Shown: piece by piece, positions 1 to 7,012 of the stretch | How positions within the stretch are numbered: the stretch's first letter is position 1 | Layout: every line of letters begins with the position of its first letter | Source: Desulfobacterales bacterium | Lineage (GTDB): Bacteria; Desulfobacterota; Desulfobacteria; Desulfobacterales; JAHEIW01 | Reading direction: 5' to 3' | Assembly: GCA_030145015.1 (NCBI GenBank) | Contig: JAQYWI010000093.1 | Span: forward strand, 1 to 21,332 | DNA length: 21,332 bases | Notes under the pieces: model-generated | Seen by the model: only the letters and a program-made list of their open reading frames with translations | What the model was told of the DNA's origin: nothing | The model's database searches: none | Translations under genes and position numbers: made by a program

Positions 1-148
1 GGCAGGAGAGCAACTGAGGTATGGAAAAGATCTTGTGGCACCGCCGCGAAAGCAGGCGGAAAACAGAGAAAACAAACGTTTTCCTACAGCCTTGGGAGGC
101 TCCTGCCTACTCGAAAAGCTGGAAGGCTTGAAAGCGCGAAAGTTTCCA

Positions 149-249
149 GGCTTTCTGGCCTCCTGGCCTCCCAGCCTTCAAGCTATGAGCCATGAGATAT
201 CAGCTACGAGCTATTTTTCCTGACACCTGAACACTGAAACCTGAAACCT
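149..249. repeat. Consecutive 8-bp and 7-bp period degenerate tandem tracts
   Basis: Three short-period tracts follow one another. At 149-180 there are four octamers: GGCTTTCT, GGCCTCCT, GGCCTCCC, AGCCTTCA. At 181-215 there are five heptamers: AGCTATG, AGCCATG, AGATATC, AGCTACG, AGCTATT. At 222-249 there are four heptamers: GACACCT, GAACACT, GAAACCT, GAAACCT. They lie 3' of the leftward zinc-ribbon gene. No convincing gene was seen in bases 1-264, and the open frame at 35-223 runs straight through these repeats. Confidence 0.8.
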
Positions 250-264
250 ATCTTTTAGTGTTTC

Positions 265-579
265 CTAATCCCCGATGGTTTTACTCAAATCCGGAATGGT
301 TTCCGGTTTACCGCGCTGCATGTAACGGCTATCCCCATCCCGGGCCGTTACGTTTTCATAGACGCCATCGTCGCGCTTTACCAGCTTGGTAAAGCCAAGG
401 TCACGGAGCTCGCCATTCGTTCTCGGACAGCTGATATTGATTTGCGAGATGATTTTTTGTACGGGCCCCTTGCAATGAGGACAGGCCTTTATCGGATCAT
501 TGGATAACGATTGCTTAAGGTCAAAGACCTTCCCCATTTTGCACGGTCGTTTGAGATGTTCATATTCATAGATTGGCAT
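265..579 (-). CDS. FmdB-family zinc-ribbon regulatory protein (variant)
   Basis: This is a 104-residue protein starting MPIYEYEHLK, the hallmark N-terminus of the FmdB/CxxC_CXXC_SSSS putative regulatory family. The second zinc half-site is intact (CPHC, about residues 33-36) and is followed by the usual GPVQKIIS segment. The first half-site, normally C8-x2-C11, reads H8...C13, so zinc would have to be held by a His/Cys variant or not at all. The ATG at 579 is chosen over an in-frame upstream TTG at 627 because the family begins at MPIYEY and a GGGTGAG ribosome-binding site lies just before it. The gene is monocistronic as seen here. Function in the family is poorly known; FmdB was proposed as a regulator of formamidase. 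The fold call is strong and the function is unassigned. Confidence 0.85.
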   Translation of the reverse strand: MPIYEYEHLKRPCKMGKVFDLKQSLSNDPIKACPHCKGPVQKIISQINISCPRTNGELRDLGFTKLVKRDDGVYENVTARDGDSRYMQRGKPETIPDLSKTIGD

Positions 580-639
580 AATCTCACCCTTTGTCCTAAT
601 TTTAGTATTTCCGATGGCGAAAATCAACCTTCTCTAAAA

Positions 640-667
640 ATTATAGAACGAATAAAAATTCTGTCAA
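640..667 (-). promoter_or_regulatory. Sigma70-type promoter for the FmdB-like gene
   Basis: On the minus strand a perfect TTGACA (667-662) is separated by 16 bp from a perfect TATAAT (645-640). Transcription would start near 633, giving a leader of about 54 nt before the ATG at 579. Spacing is one short of optimal. The 580-886 spacer otherwise holds only the divergent FliA-type promoter and no convincing gene. Confidence 0.75.
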
Positions 668-731
668 GTTTCTTTAGCCCCGACCGGGAGTTATTCGATC
701 TCCAGCCAGATTTTAAATTGCGCTAACCCCC

Positions 732-758
732 TAAAGTTTTTTTAAAAGCAGCCGATAG
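732..758 (+). promoter_or_regulatory. FliA (sigma28)-type promoter upstream of the GspE-like operon
   Basis: TAAA (732-735) is followed by exactly 15 bp and then GCCGATAG (751-758), against the flagellar sigma28 consensus TAAA-N15-GCCGATAA. Only the final base differs. The -35 extension GTTT also fits. Initiation near 765 would leave a leader of about 120 nt before the ATG at 887. No equally good sigma70 promoter was seen in this spacer on the plus strand. Confidence 0.7.
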
Positions 759-886
759 TTTTAATGGGTTTCAGGTGATTTTCACACACCGATCTTTGGC
801 GGATTAGCTCACTTGCTTTCTAAATGGCTGTAACAACCAACGAAAAGGACCTCATTGCCTATTTTTACGGGTCGGGATAACCAATT

Positions 887-3295
887 ATGAGCAAAGCACG
901 GCCGGTTGAACTAACCGATATCCAAACGAAAATTAAAGAGGCGGAAACCTGTCATTCTATGGGTATGAAAGAGGAGGCTCTATCCCTTTACGAACAGGTA
1001 CTTTCCCTTTCATCCGATCAGGACGATCAAAACACGGAGGCCGTTCGCAACAAGATCAGTCATTTACGCAAGGAAATAGAGGTTCAGGAAATGGCTGAAA
1101 ATCAGGGCCTAAGCGCTGAAGATATTACCCTCTTTAGAAAAAACCTGTCCCTGCATGATGATGTCCCGACCATTCTGGATGGCGCCAGGGCCCTGAAGGA
1201 ACTCGGTCTTGTTGAAGAGGCGACGGCCGAGTATGAAAAATTATTGCAGTTTGATTTTGAAAAATCCGACTACTCAAAGCTGGATTATTCCCCGGCCCAG
1301 ATTGTGGTCGATTATTTAACCTGTCTTCTAGAGACCCACCAGGGCCCGGATGTCGTCAAAAAGGCCAGTAAGGCCATATACCAGCACAATTTGAACGACA
1401 AGGAAAACGCTCAAATTCAATTCTGGCTTGGCAATGAGATGGAAAAGAGGGATCAGCGAGATCAGGCGCTTGAGCTATACGAGACCGCCGCTAAGATCGA
1501 TTCGAAAAATGAGGATATCACAAACAAACTGAATGCTTTAAAGTCCAACATCTCATCCAGTTCGAGATACGACTATCTGTTAAGAAACAAATTGGTAACC
1601 ACCAACCAGCTCCAAGAGGCATTGGCTATTTGCAAAAAAATCGGGAAAAGTGTCGAGTTCGTTCTGGTTGATCGATTTAAAGTCAAAAAGAAAGAGGTAG
1701 GCAAATCTTTATCGCTGTATTATGGATGCGCGTTTCGCGAATTTGATCCGGAAGCACCCGTCCCTGTTGAGCTCACGAACAAGTTGAAAAAATCTTTCTT
1801 GCTCTATTATGTATGGGTGCCGTTGAGCTGGGATAAAAACGGTGTGGAGATTTTGGTCGACGATCCCAAAGATCTTCGAAAAACCGACCATATCAAAGCG
1901 CTGATGACCAATCAGAAAATTAATTTATCCATAGGAATCAAGGAAGATATTGAAAAATACATCAATCGTTTCTTTGATCCACGCGTCGAAAAGCTCACTG
2001 AAAATGTATTTGAAAACCTGGACGATATCATTCCGGATATTTCCTTTGAAGAAGAGGAAGATCTCGAGGAGGACGTAACGGGTCTGGATGAGTCATCCAG
2101 TCAGATCGTTAAGTTTGTTGATCAAGTCCTGGTGACTGCATTTCGCAATCAGGCTTCCGATATCCACATTGAACCTTCGGTCATAAACCGTAAAACGACC
2201 ATACGTTTTCGGACCGATGGGGTATGTCATGAGTATATCCAGGTCCCCAATGCAATGGCCCCGGCAATTGTCTCACGCTTGAAAATTTTGGCCGACCTTG
2301 ATATCGCCGAACGCCGTCGACCCCAGGACGGGAAAATAACTTTAAAGCGTAAGGGCATAAAAGAATTTGAGCTTCGAATATCCACCATGCCTACAGTCGG
2401 AAGATTTGAGGATGCGGTGCTGCGCATTTTAACCTCTTCGGGCACGCTTAAACTGGATGAAATCGGGCTGAACGAGCGCAACCTATCGGTGTTGAAGCAC
2501 ATCATTGCCCGGCCGTACGGCCTGATTTTATGCGTGGGGCCCACCGGATCGGGAAAAACAACGACATTGCATTCTGCCCTTGCGCATATCAACACCCCCG
2601 GTGTCAAAATTTGGACCGCTGAGGACCCGGTAGAAATCACCCAGGCCGGACTGAGGCAAGTGCAGGTAAAACCCAAAATTGGTTTGGATTTCGCAAAAAT
2701 TATGAGAGGATTTCTAAGGCTTGACCCGGATATTATCATGATCGGTGAAATGCGGGACCGCGAAACGGCGGCGACGGCCATTGAAGCTTCTCTGACCGGC
2801 CATTTGGTGCTATCCACCCTGCATACCAATAATGCGCCGGAGACCTTAACCCGACTGCTGGATATGGGAATGAACCCGCTGAATATTGCGGATGCGTTTT
2901 TGGGGGTATTGGCGCAGCGGCTTGTTAGAAGGTTGTGCCCCGAATGCATAGAACCCTATCACCCGGATGAAGAGGAGTTTGAATATGTCAAAAAGGATTA
3001 CGGAACAAAGGCCTTTGATGCCCTGGGAGTGGAGTATACCTCCGAGTTTGAACTGCAACGTTCCTTGGGCTGTGAGAAATGCAATGGATCCGGATATAAA
3101 GGCCGATTGGGGATTCATGAATTAATCGAGGGAACGCCTGATATTAAGTTATTAATCAAAAAGCAGGCGACCTCTCAGGATTTGGCAAAACAGGCCATCA
3201 AAGATGGAATGATGACATTAAAGCAAGACGGCGTTCATAAGGTCTTTGAGGGAATCACGGATATGCGCGAGGTCCGCCGGGTCTGTGTTGAATAA
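887..3295 (+). CDS. GspE/PilB-type ATPase with N-terminal TPR region
   Basis: This 802-residue protein belongs to the type II secretion/type IV pilus assembly ATPase family, which powers pseudopilus or pilus extension from the cytoplasmic face of the inner membrane. Residues 1 to about 215 are helical TPR-like repeats (for example the segment around 175-215 with DQALELYETAAKIDSKNED). Residues about 225-365 resemble an MshEN/T2SSE N-domain but lack the clear RLG signature of cyclic-di-GMP binders. The catalytic core has Walker A GPTGSGKT at 551-558, an Asp box/Walker B around DPDIIMIGEMRD, a His box (STLHTN), and a tetracysteine zinc site (CPEC and CEKC). TPR fusion is not standard in GspE or PilB, so the exact system is not assignable. 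No pilin, GspF or secretin genes are nearby. A weak GGGA precedes the ATG. It is followed 18 nt later by a response-regulator gene, probably co-transcribed. Confidence 0.88.
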   Translation: MSKARPVELTDIQTKIKEAETCHSMGMKEEALSLYEQVLSLSSDQDDQNTEAVRNKISHLRKEIEVQEMAENQGLSAEDITLFRKNLSLHDDVPTILDGARALKELGLVEEATAEYEKLLQFDFEKSDYSKLDYSPAQIVVDYLTCLLETHQGPDVVKKASKAIYQHNLNDKENAQIQFWLGNEMEKRDQRDQALELYETAAKIDSKNEDITNKLNALKSNISSSSRYDYLLRNKLVTTNQLQEALAICKKIGKSVEFVLVDRFKVKKKEVGKSLSLYYGCAFREFDPEAPVPVELTNKLKKSFLLYYVWVPLSWDKNGVEILVDDPKDLRKTDHIKALMTNQKINLSIGIKEDIEKYINRFFDPRVEKLTENVFENLDDIIPDISFEEEEDLEEDVTGLDESSSQIVKFVDQVLVTAFRNQASDIHIEPSVINRKTTIRFRTDGVCHEYIQVPNAMAPAIVSRLKILADLDIAERRRPQDGKITLKRKGIKEFELRISTMPTVGRFEDAVLRILTSSGTLKLDEIGLNERNLSVLKHIIARPYGLILCVGPTGSGKTTTLHSALAHINTPGVKIWTAEDPVEITQAGLRQVQVKPKIGLDFAKIMRGFLRLDPDIIMIGEMRDRETAATAIEASLTGHLVLSTLHTNNAPETLTRLLDMGMNPLNIADAFLGVLAQRLVRRLCPECIEPYHPDEEEFEYVKKDYGTKAFDALGVEYTSEFELQRSLGCEKCNGSGYKGRLGIHELIEGTPDIKLLIKKQATSQDLAKQAIKDGMMTLKQDGVHKVFEGITDMREVRRVCVE

Positions 3296-3313
3296 AATAA
3301 AAAGGTGAAAGTC

Positions 3314-4108
3314 ATGTCAAAACAAGCCCTGGTTGTGGATGCAGATTATTTTTTTGTAGAGTTTGTCAGCGAATTGCTCGAAAAACGCGGATATGCGGTT
3401 ACCAAAGCCTATGACGGCAAAGACGGTATCTCCAAGCTGGCCGGCGACCCGCATGATATCCTGTTTGTCGATTTGGTGATGCCCAAAGTCGATGGTCCGC
3501 AATTCATTCATTTCGTTCGCGAAAAATATGGGCCCAACCATTTTCCGATCGTCGCATTATCGGGAGTGATGATTGAACAACTCGGCAGCCTTAATGAAAT
3601 CGGCGCCGATTACTACATGGCCAAAGGGCCGATTGACAAACTAACCGTCCAGTTGAACGAATTTATGGCTGAATTCGAAACGCACCCGGAATTTCCCCCC
3701 CGCGAAATGAAAATACGGGAGACCGGCGGGGTCTATCCCCGGCGGGACGCTGTGGAATTGCTAAAATCCCTAAAGTTTCATCAGGCAATTATCGAAAGTC
3801 TGGGGGTCGGGATTATTGTGGTTGATACCGATACGCGTATTTTAAATGCGAACTCCCTGGCCTTTGAAATTCTGGCCAAATCACCAACGCAAGTTCTCAA
3901 CAGCTCCGTGGTTGATATTTTCCCGGCATCGGCCAAGGCGAAATTGGGCGACGCACTCAAGCAGGTGATTCAGTTGCCTGCAAAAACAAAAATCGGTTTT
4001 CATACAGATTTTAACGATCGCGCTATTACCACCACCGTATCTGCCATTTTGCTTTCCGAAAGCAAAGCCGGATGGGTTCTGGTATTGGAAGATACACAAA
4101 CTGCCTGA
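3314..4108 (+). CDS. Response regulator with receiver and PAS domains
   Basis: The protein is 264 residues from the ATG at 3314, which has AAAGG 8 nt upstream; an in-frame GTG at 3305 is less well placed. Residues about 4-120 form a CheY-like receiver: acidic residues in VVDAD, the probable phospho-acceptor Asp in ILFVDLVMPKVDG, and the conserved Lys in YYMAKGP. Residues about 150-260 form a PAS domain (IIESLGVGIIVVDTDTRIL, then NANSLAFEILA). There is no histidine kinase core, no GGDEF/EAL and no DNA-binding domain. Output is therefore probably through protein contact, possibly on the preceding ATPase, whose stop lies 18 nt upstream. No cognate kinase is in the window. Domain calls are firm; the partner is an inference from adjacency. 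Confidence 0.85.
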   Translation: MSKQALVVDADYFFVEFVSELLEKRGYAVTKAYDGKDGISKLAGDPHDILFVDLVMPKVDGPQFIHFVREKYGPNHFPIVALSGVMIEQLGSLNEIGADYYMAKGPIDKLTVQLNEFMAEFETHPEFPPREMKIRETGGVYPRRDAVELLKSLKFHQAIIESLGVGIIVVDTDTRILNANSLAFEILAKSPTQVLNSSVVDIFPASAKAKLGDALKQVIQLPAKTKIGFHTDFNDRAITTTVSAILLSESKAGWVLVLEDTQTA

Positions 4109-4171
4109 TACGCTGATATAAGCGCTATCATAACCCCCTCCAAATTAGTCGGCAACCATCTTTAGGTTAAA

Positions 4172-4254
4172 AATATCCGCAGATTATGCAGATTTTCGCA
4201 GATTTTTCCACAGCAAAAAATTAATCTGTGTAATCTGCGTAATCGGTGGATATT
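4172..4254. repeat. Imperfect 33-bp inverted repeat built of ~9-bp units
   Basis: The arms at 4172-4204 and 4223-4254 are imperfect reverse complements around an 18-bp centre. The right arm is made of 9-mers: AATCTGTGT, AATCTGCGT, AATCGGTGG. Another half-unit, ATCTGCGG, follows at 4261-4268. The element occupies most of the 278-bp spacer before argC. It lacks a T-tract, so it is not a typical intrinsic terminator. Confidence 0.75.
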
Positions 4255-4314
4255 ATTTTAATCTGCGGATCTTGTATAAACATTCTCAGAATACCCTCCA
4301 TTAGCCGAATCTTC

Positions 4315-4343
4315 TTGAAGGAACCGGTTTTATTTGTTAAAAA
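4315..4343 (+). promoter_or_regulatory. Possible sigma70-type promoter for argC
   Basis: TTGAAG (4315-4320), 17 bp, then TAAAAA (4338-4343). Each hexamer matches four of six consensus bases and the spacing is ideal. It lies 43 bp upstream of the argC ATG. No ARG-box-like operator was recognised. Confidence 0.4.
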
Positions 4344-4386
4344 TCCAGATTTGTACCATTTATAAATTCCTGCTAAAGGAGGCTTT

Positions 4387-5424
4387 ATGATACGGGTTGG
4401 AATCGTGGGTGCGACCGGCTATGCGGGAGCGGAACTTGTCAGAATTCTTTGCGGGCATCCGCAAGTTGAATTGACCATCCTGACGTCCCGGCAGTTTGCC
4501 GGCGTTAGATTTGACGAGGTCTACCCGGCAATGAGCGGGTGCGTGAATCTGGTCTGTGAGGAACTGGCGGTGGAGAAAGTATGTGATCGTGCCGATATCG
4601 TGTTTACGGCGCTTCCGCATCGACTGCCCATGGCCCTTGTTCCGGAATTTGTCAAGCGCAAGGTGCGCGTAGTGGATTTGTCAGCCGATTTTCGATTTAA
4701 CGATGCCGGCGTGTATGAATCGGCTTACCAGGCGCATACCGCTTCGGATTTACTCGGCAAAGCCGTTTACGGCCTGAGTGAAATTTATTTTGAAGATATC
4801 CGATCCGCGGTTTTGATCGGCAATCCGGGATGCTATCCCACCAGTGTCTTGTTGCCGCTGATTCCTTTGGTGAAAGAAGGCCTCTTGGATCTAAACACGT
4901 TAATTGCCGACTCAAAATCAGGGGTTTCCGGAGCGGGCCGAACCTTAGCGTTAACCAGTCATTTCTGTGAAGTAAATGAATCCTTCAAGGCTTACAAAGT
5001 TGGTGTGCATCGTCATAATCCGGAGATGGAGGCCATCCTGAGCCGTGAGGCCAACCAGCCGGTTAATTTAACCTTCGTGCCGCACCTGGTTCCGATGAGC
5101 CGCGGAATGTTAACCACTATTTATGCAATGCCGGTCGCCGCGTTGAAGCCGAGAGATATTTTTCAATGTTTAGCCGCTGCATACTCCGGCCACGCTTTCA
5201 TCCGGTTATGTGCTCAAGAACGCCTGCCGGATACCGTTCACGTGAAAGGAACCAATTTCTGTGATATCGGATTCAGACTGGATGAGCATACCCAGCGCCT
5301 CATACTTATCTCGGCAATTGACAACCTGGTTAAAGGTGCTGCCGGCCAGGCCGTTCAAAATATGAACATCATGCTGGGTTTGGATGAAACAACCGGGTTA
5401 AGCCACATTCCCTATCCACTCTAA
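4387..5424 (+). CDS. argC: N-acetyl-gamma-glutamyl-phosphate reductase
   Basis: ArgC performs the third step of arginine biosynthesis: NADPH-dependent reduction of N-acetylglutamyl 5-phosphate to N-acetylglutamate 5-semialdehyde in the cytoplasm. The 345-residue length is typical. The N-terminus carries the Rossmann nucleotide-binding motif VGIVGATGYAGAELVRIL. The catalytic Cys149 sits in GNPGCYPTS and the conserved His208 in GVHRHNPEM. Substrate-binding SKSGVSGAGR follows the cysteine region. The C-terminus has the expected DNLVKGAAGQAVQNMN motif. An AAAGGAGG ribosome-binding site precedes the ATG. No other arg genes are adjacent, so the gene is probably transcribed alone or loosely with folD 116 bp downstream. 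Confidence 0.97.
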   Translation: MIRVGIVGATGYAGAELVRILCGHPQVELTILTSRQFAGVRFDEVYPAMSGCVNLVCEELAVEKVCDRADIVFTALPHRLPMALVPEFVKRKVRVVDLSADFRFNDAGVYESAYQAHTASDLLGKAVYGLSEIYFEDIRSAVLIGNPGCYPTSVLLPLIPLVKEGLLDLNTLIADSKSGVSGAGRTLALTSHFCEVNESFKAYKVGVHRHNPEMEAILSREANQPVNLTFVPHLVPMSRGMLTTIYAMPVAALKPRDIFQCLAAAYSGHAFIRLCAQERLPDTVHVKGTNFCDIGFRLDEHTQRLILISAIDNLVKGAAGQAVQNMNIMLGLDETTGLSHIPYPL

Positions 5425-5491
5425 AAACTTCAGGTATTTGTTGTTGACTTTTGATCGGGAATGTTTTGTATGTAACGGATATTTTTTAACG

Positions 5492-5519
5492 AATAACCAG
5501 TAACCCATAATTAATAACT
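5492..5519. repeat. 7-bp period tandem tract upstream of folD
   Basis: Four contiguous degenerate heptamers: AATAACC, AGTAACC, CATAATT, AATAACT. They end 21 bp before the folD ATG, just ahead of its GGGAGG ribosome-binding site. Confidence 0.65.
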
Positions 5520-5540
5520 ATTGTATAAGGGAGGATAAAG

Positions 5541-6449
5541 ATGACGGCAAAGCTAATTAAGGGGACGGAGATACGCGAAGAGATCTTGAAAGAAATTGCA
5601 GATGAGGTCAAAGAAATCAAAGAAAAGCACGGTGTTGTTCCCGGCTTGGTGACGATTTTGGTCGGCGAAAACCCCGCCTCCATTTCCTATGTGACCCTGA
5701 AGATTAAAACCGCAAATCAGTTGGGCTTTAAAGAGATTCAGGACAGCCAGGCCGACGATATTTCCGAGGAAGATTTGCTGGCCTTAGTGGATAAATACAA
5801 TAACGATGATTCCATTCACGGCATTTTGGTTCAGCTGCCGCTTCCGAAACATTTAGATGAAAAAAAGGTGCTCAATGCCATCGATCCGGACAAGGATGTG
5901 GATGGTTTCCATCCCGTAAATGTCGGCCGGCTGATGATCGGCGGTGCAGAAGTAAAATTTGCACCGTGTACACCGGCCGGGATCCAGGAAATGATTATGC
6001 GGGCCGGCGTGGAGACCAGTGGTGCTGAAGTCGTTGTCGTTGGTCGCTCAAACATCGTCGGCAAACCCATTGCCAATATGATGCTGCAAAAGAGCGATGG
6101 CGCCAATTCTACCGTAACGATCGTGCATACCCGTACCAAAGATCTGGCGGCCCATTGTAAACGGGCCGATATTTTAATTGTCGCTGCCGGCGTTCCGGAC
6201 CTGGTCAAACCCGAGTGGATTAAACCGGGTGCGTGCGTGATCGATGTGGGCGTCAACCGGGTCGGAGAAAAGATCAGCGAAAAAACGGGAAAGAAAATAG
6301 CGATCTTAAAGGGTGATGTGGATTTTGATAAAGCTAAAGAGATTGCAGGTTCGATTACACCGGTCCCCGGCGGTGTGGGGCCCATGACCGTTACCATGCT
6401 GATGAAAAATACCCTGAAGTCTCTGAAATTTAAGCTGGGGATCGCCTAA
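5541..6449 (+). CDS. folD: Bifunctional methylenetetrahydrofolate dehydrogenase/cyclohydrolase
   Basis: FolD interconverts 5,10-methylene-THF, 5,10-methenyl-THF and 10-formyl-THF. In sulfate reducers and acetogens it can also serve the methyl branch of the Wood-Ljungdahl pathway. The 302-residue sequence shows the active-site segment ASISYVTLKIKTA with the expected Tyr and Lys, the ILVQLPLP signature, DVDGFHPVNVGRL, and the Rossmann motif VVVGRSNIVGKPIANMML. The C-terminal TPVPGGVGPMTVTMLMKNT is canonical. It is slightly longer than the usual 280-295 residues, with a small insert around the KSDGANSTV segment. A strong GGGAGG lies 9 bp before the ATG. No formate-THF ligase or metF neighbour is present here. 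Confidence 0.97.
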   Translation: MTAKLIKGTEIREEILKEIADEVKEIKEKHGVVPGLVTILVGENPASISYVTLKIKTANQLGFKEIQDSQADDISEEDLLALVDKYNNDDSIHGILVQLPLPKHLDEKKVLNAIDPDKDVDGFHPVNVGRLMIGGAEVKFAPCTPAGIQEMIMRAGVETSGAEVVVVGRSNIVGKPIANMMLQKSDGANSTVTIVHTRTKDLAAHCKRADILIVAAGVPDLVKPEWIKPGACVIDVGVNRVGEKISEKTGKKIAILKGDVDFDKAKEIAGSITPVPGGVGPMTVTMLMKNTLKSLKFKLGIA

Positions 6450-6528
6450 TTTTTTTTCAAGATTGCAAAAAAACCTAAAGTTAAGGTATAATATACCGAT
6501 ATTGCTAATAGATTGAACTATTTATATA

Positions 6529-6557
6529 TTGACAAAGCAATTGTACCCTAATATATT
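6529..6557 (+). promoter_or_regulatory. Sigma70-type promoter driving the riboswitch leader
   Basis: A perfect TTGACA (6529-6534), 17 bp spacing, then TATATT (6552-6557, five of six). Transcription would begin near 6564, about 12 nt before the riboswitch P1 stem. A second weaker TATAAT at 6487-6492 lies upstream. Confidence 0.8.
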
Positions 6558-6575
6558 GTTTTTTAGGACTATTTT

Positions 6576-6670
6576 GCAAAACGAAAGAGCAAAGTCACCG
6601 AAAGATGGCGACGCAAAACCATGGGTCTAAAGCTGATGGGGCTAAGACTGCCAGGTTACCGACTATTTGC
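6576..6670 (+). promoter_or_regulatory. GEMM-I cyclic-di-GMP riboswitch aptamer
   Basis: P1 is formed by GCAAA (6576-6580) and TTTGC (6666-6670). The conserved AGCAAAG segment is followed by the P2 hairpin GTCACC-GAAA-GATGGC with the GNRA tetraloop (6594-6609). Then comes the strongly conserved GACGCAAAACC (6610-6620), a second hairpin closed by GTCT/AGAC, and the 3' signature GGTTACCGA (6654-6662). These are the consensus blocks of the GEMM class I aptamer. The base before CAAA, equivalent to G20 of the Vibrio Vc2 aptamer, is G. This predicts cyclic-di-GMP rather than the cAMP-GMP preference of A20 variants. It is followed at once by a terminator-like hairpin and then, 340 nt on, by the M23 peptidase. 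Confidence 0.87.
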
Positions 6671-6674
6671 TGTC

Positions 6675-6717
6675 AGAACGCTTTCGGGGGTGATGAAGCC
6701 TGGAGGCGTTCTTTATT
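6675..6717 (+). terminator. Terminator-like hairpin, riboswitch expression platform
   Basis: AGAACGCTT (6675-6683) pairs with AGGCGTTCT (6704-6712) with one G-T wobble, closing a 20-nt loop, and TTATTT follows. It starts 5 nt after the aptamer P1 stem, the usual position for a transcriptional ON/OFF platform. No obvious alternative anti-terminator pairing was worked out, so the direction of control is open. The remaining 6718-7012 holds no gene that I can support. Confidence 0.6.
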
Positions 6718-7012
6718 TGGGCGGCCAAATTCTCAATTGTTTTGACCGAATGGCGCTGGAATAGAGGGGATCTAGATCAACAATTAGTTTGAATTATAGA
6801 AGGAACTTACCCTCTTGACACGGATATTAGGGATGTGATACCAAAAAAAAGCTCCGAAATGTAATGCAAGGCTGCACTAAGCGCGACGGTGTTTTTTAAT
6901 CCTCCATGTATTGTTGAATTCGATCAATCCTTGTTTTACATAAGTACGTACGATTGATTGTTTAAATAAAGATAACCCGGGCAAATCCATAATTCGTTTA
7001 AGGTATACTGTT

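Noticed and set aside
824..880. 18-codon open frame ending 6 bp before the GspE-like ATG
   Set aside because: Its position suggests a leader peptide, but there is no ribosome-binding site and the sequence MAVTTNEKDLIAYFYGSG has no regulatory codon run.
2227..2949. 240-residue open frame antisense to the GspE-like gene
   Set aside because: It lies entirely opposite the Walker A/B region, and its composition is that of a back-translation shadow (Ser/Ile-rich, no motifs).
4107..4129. Intrinsic terminator after the receiver-PAS gene
   Set aside because: An 8-bp stem (GATACGCT with AGCGCTATC, one bulge) overlaps the stop codon, but no T-tract follows.
5831..6397. 188-residue open frame antisense to folD
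   Set aside because: Complete overlap with conserved FolD motifs, so it is a shadow frame.
6576..6670. cAMP-GMP-specific variant of the GEMM riboswitch
   Set aside because: The base equivalent to Vc2 position 20 reads G, which favours c-di-GMP; cAMP-GMP types carry A there. My alignment is by eye, so this is a preference, not proof.
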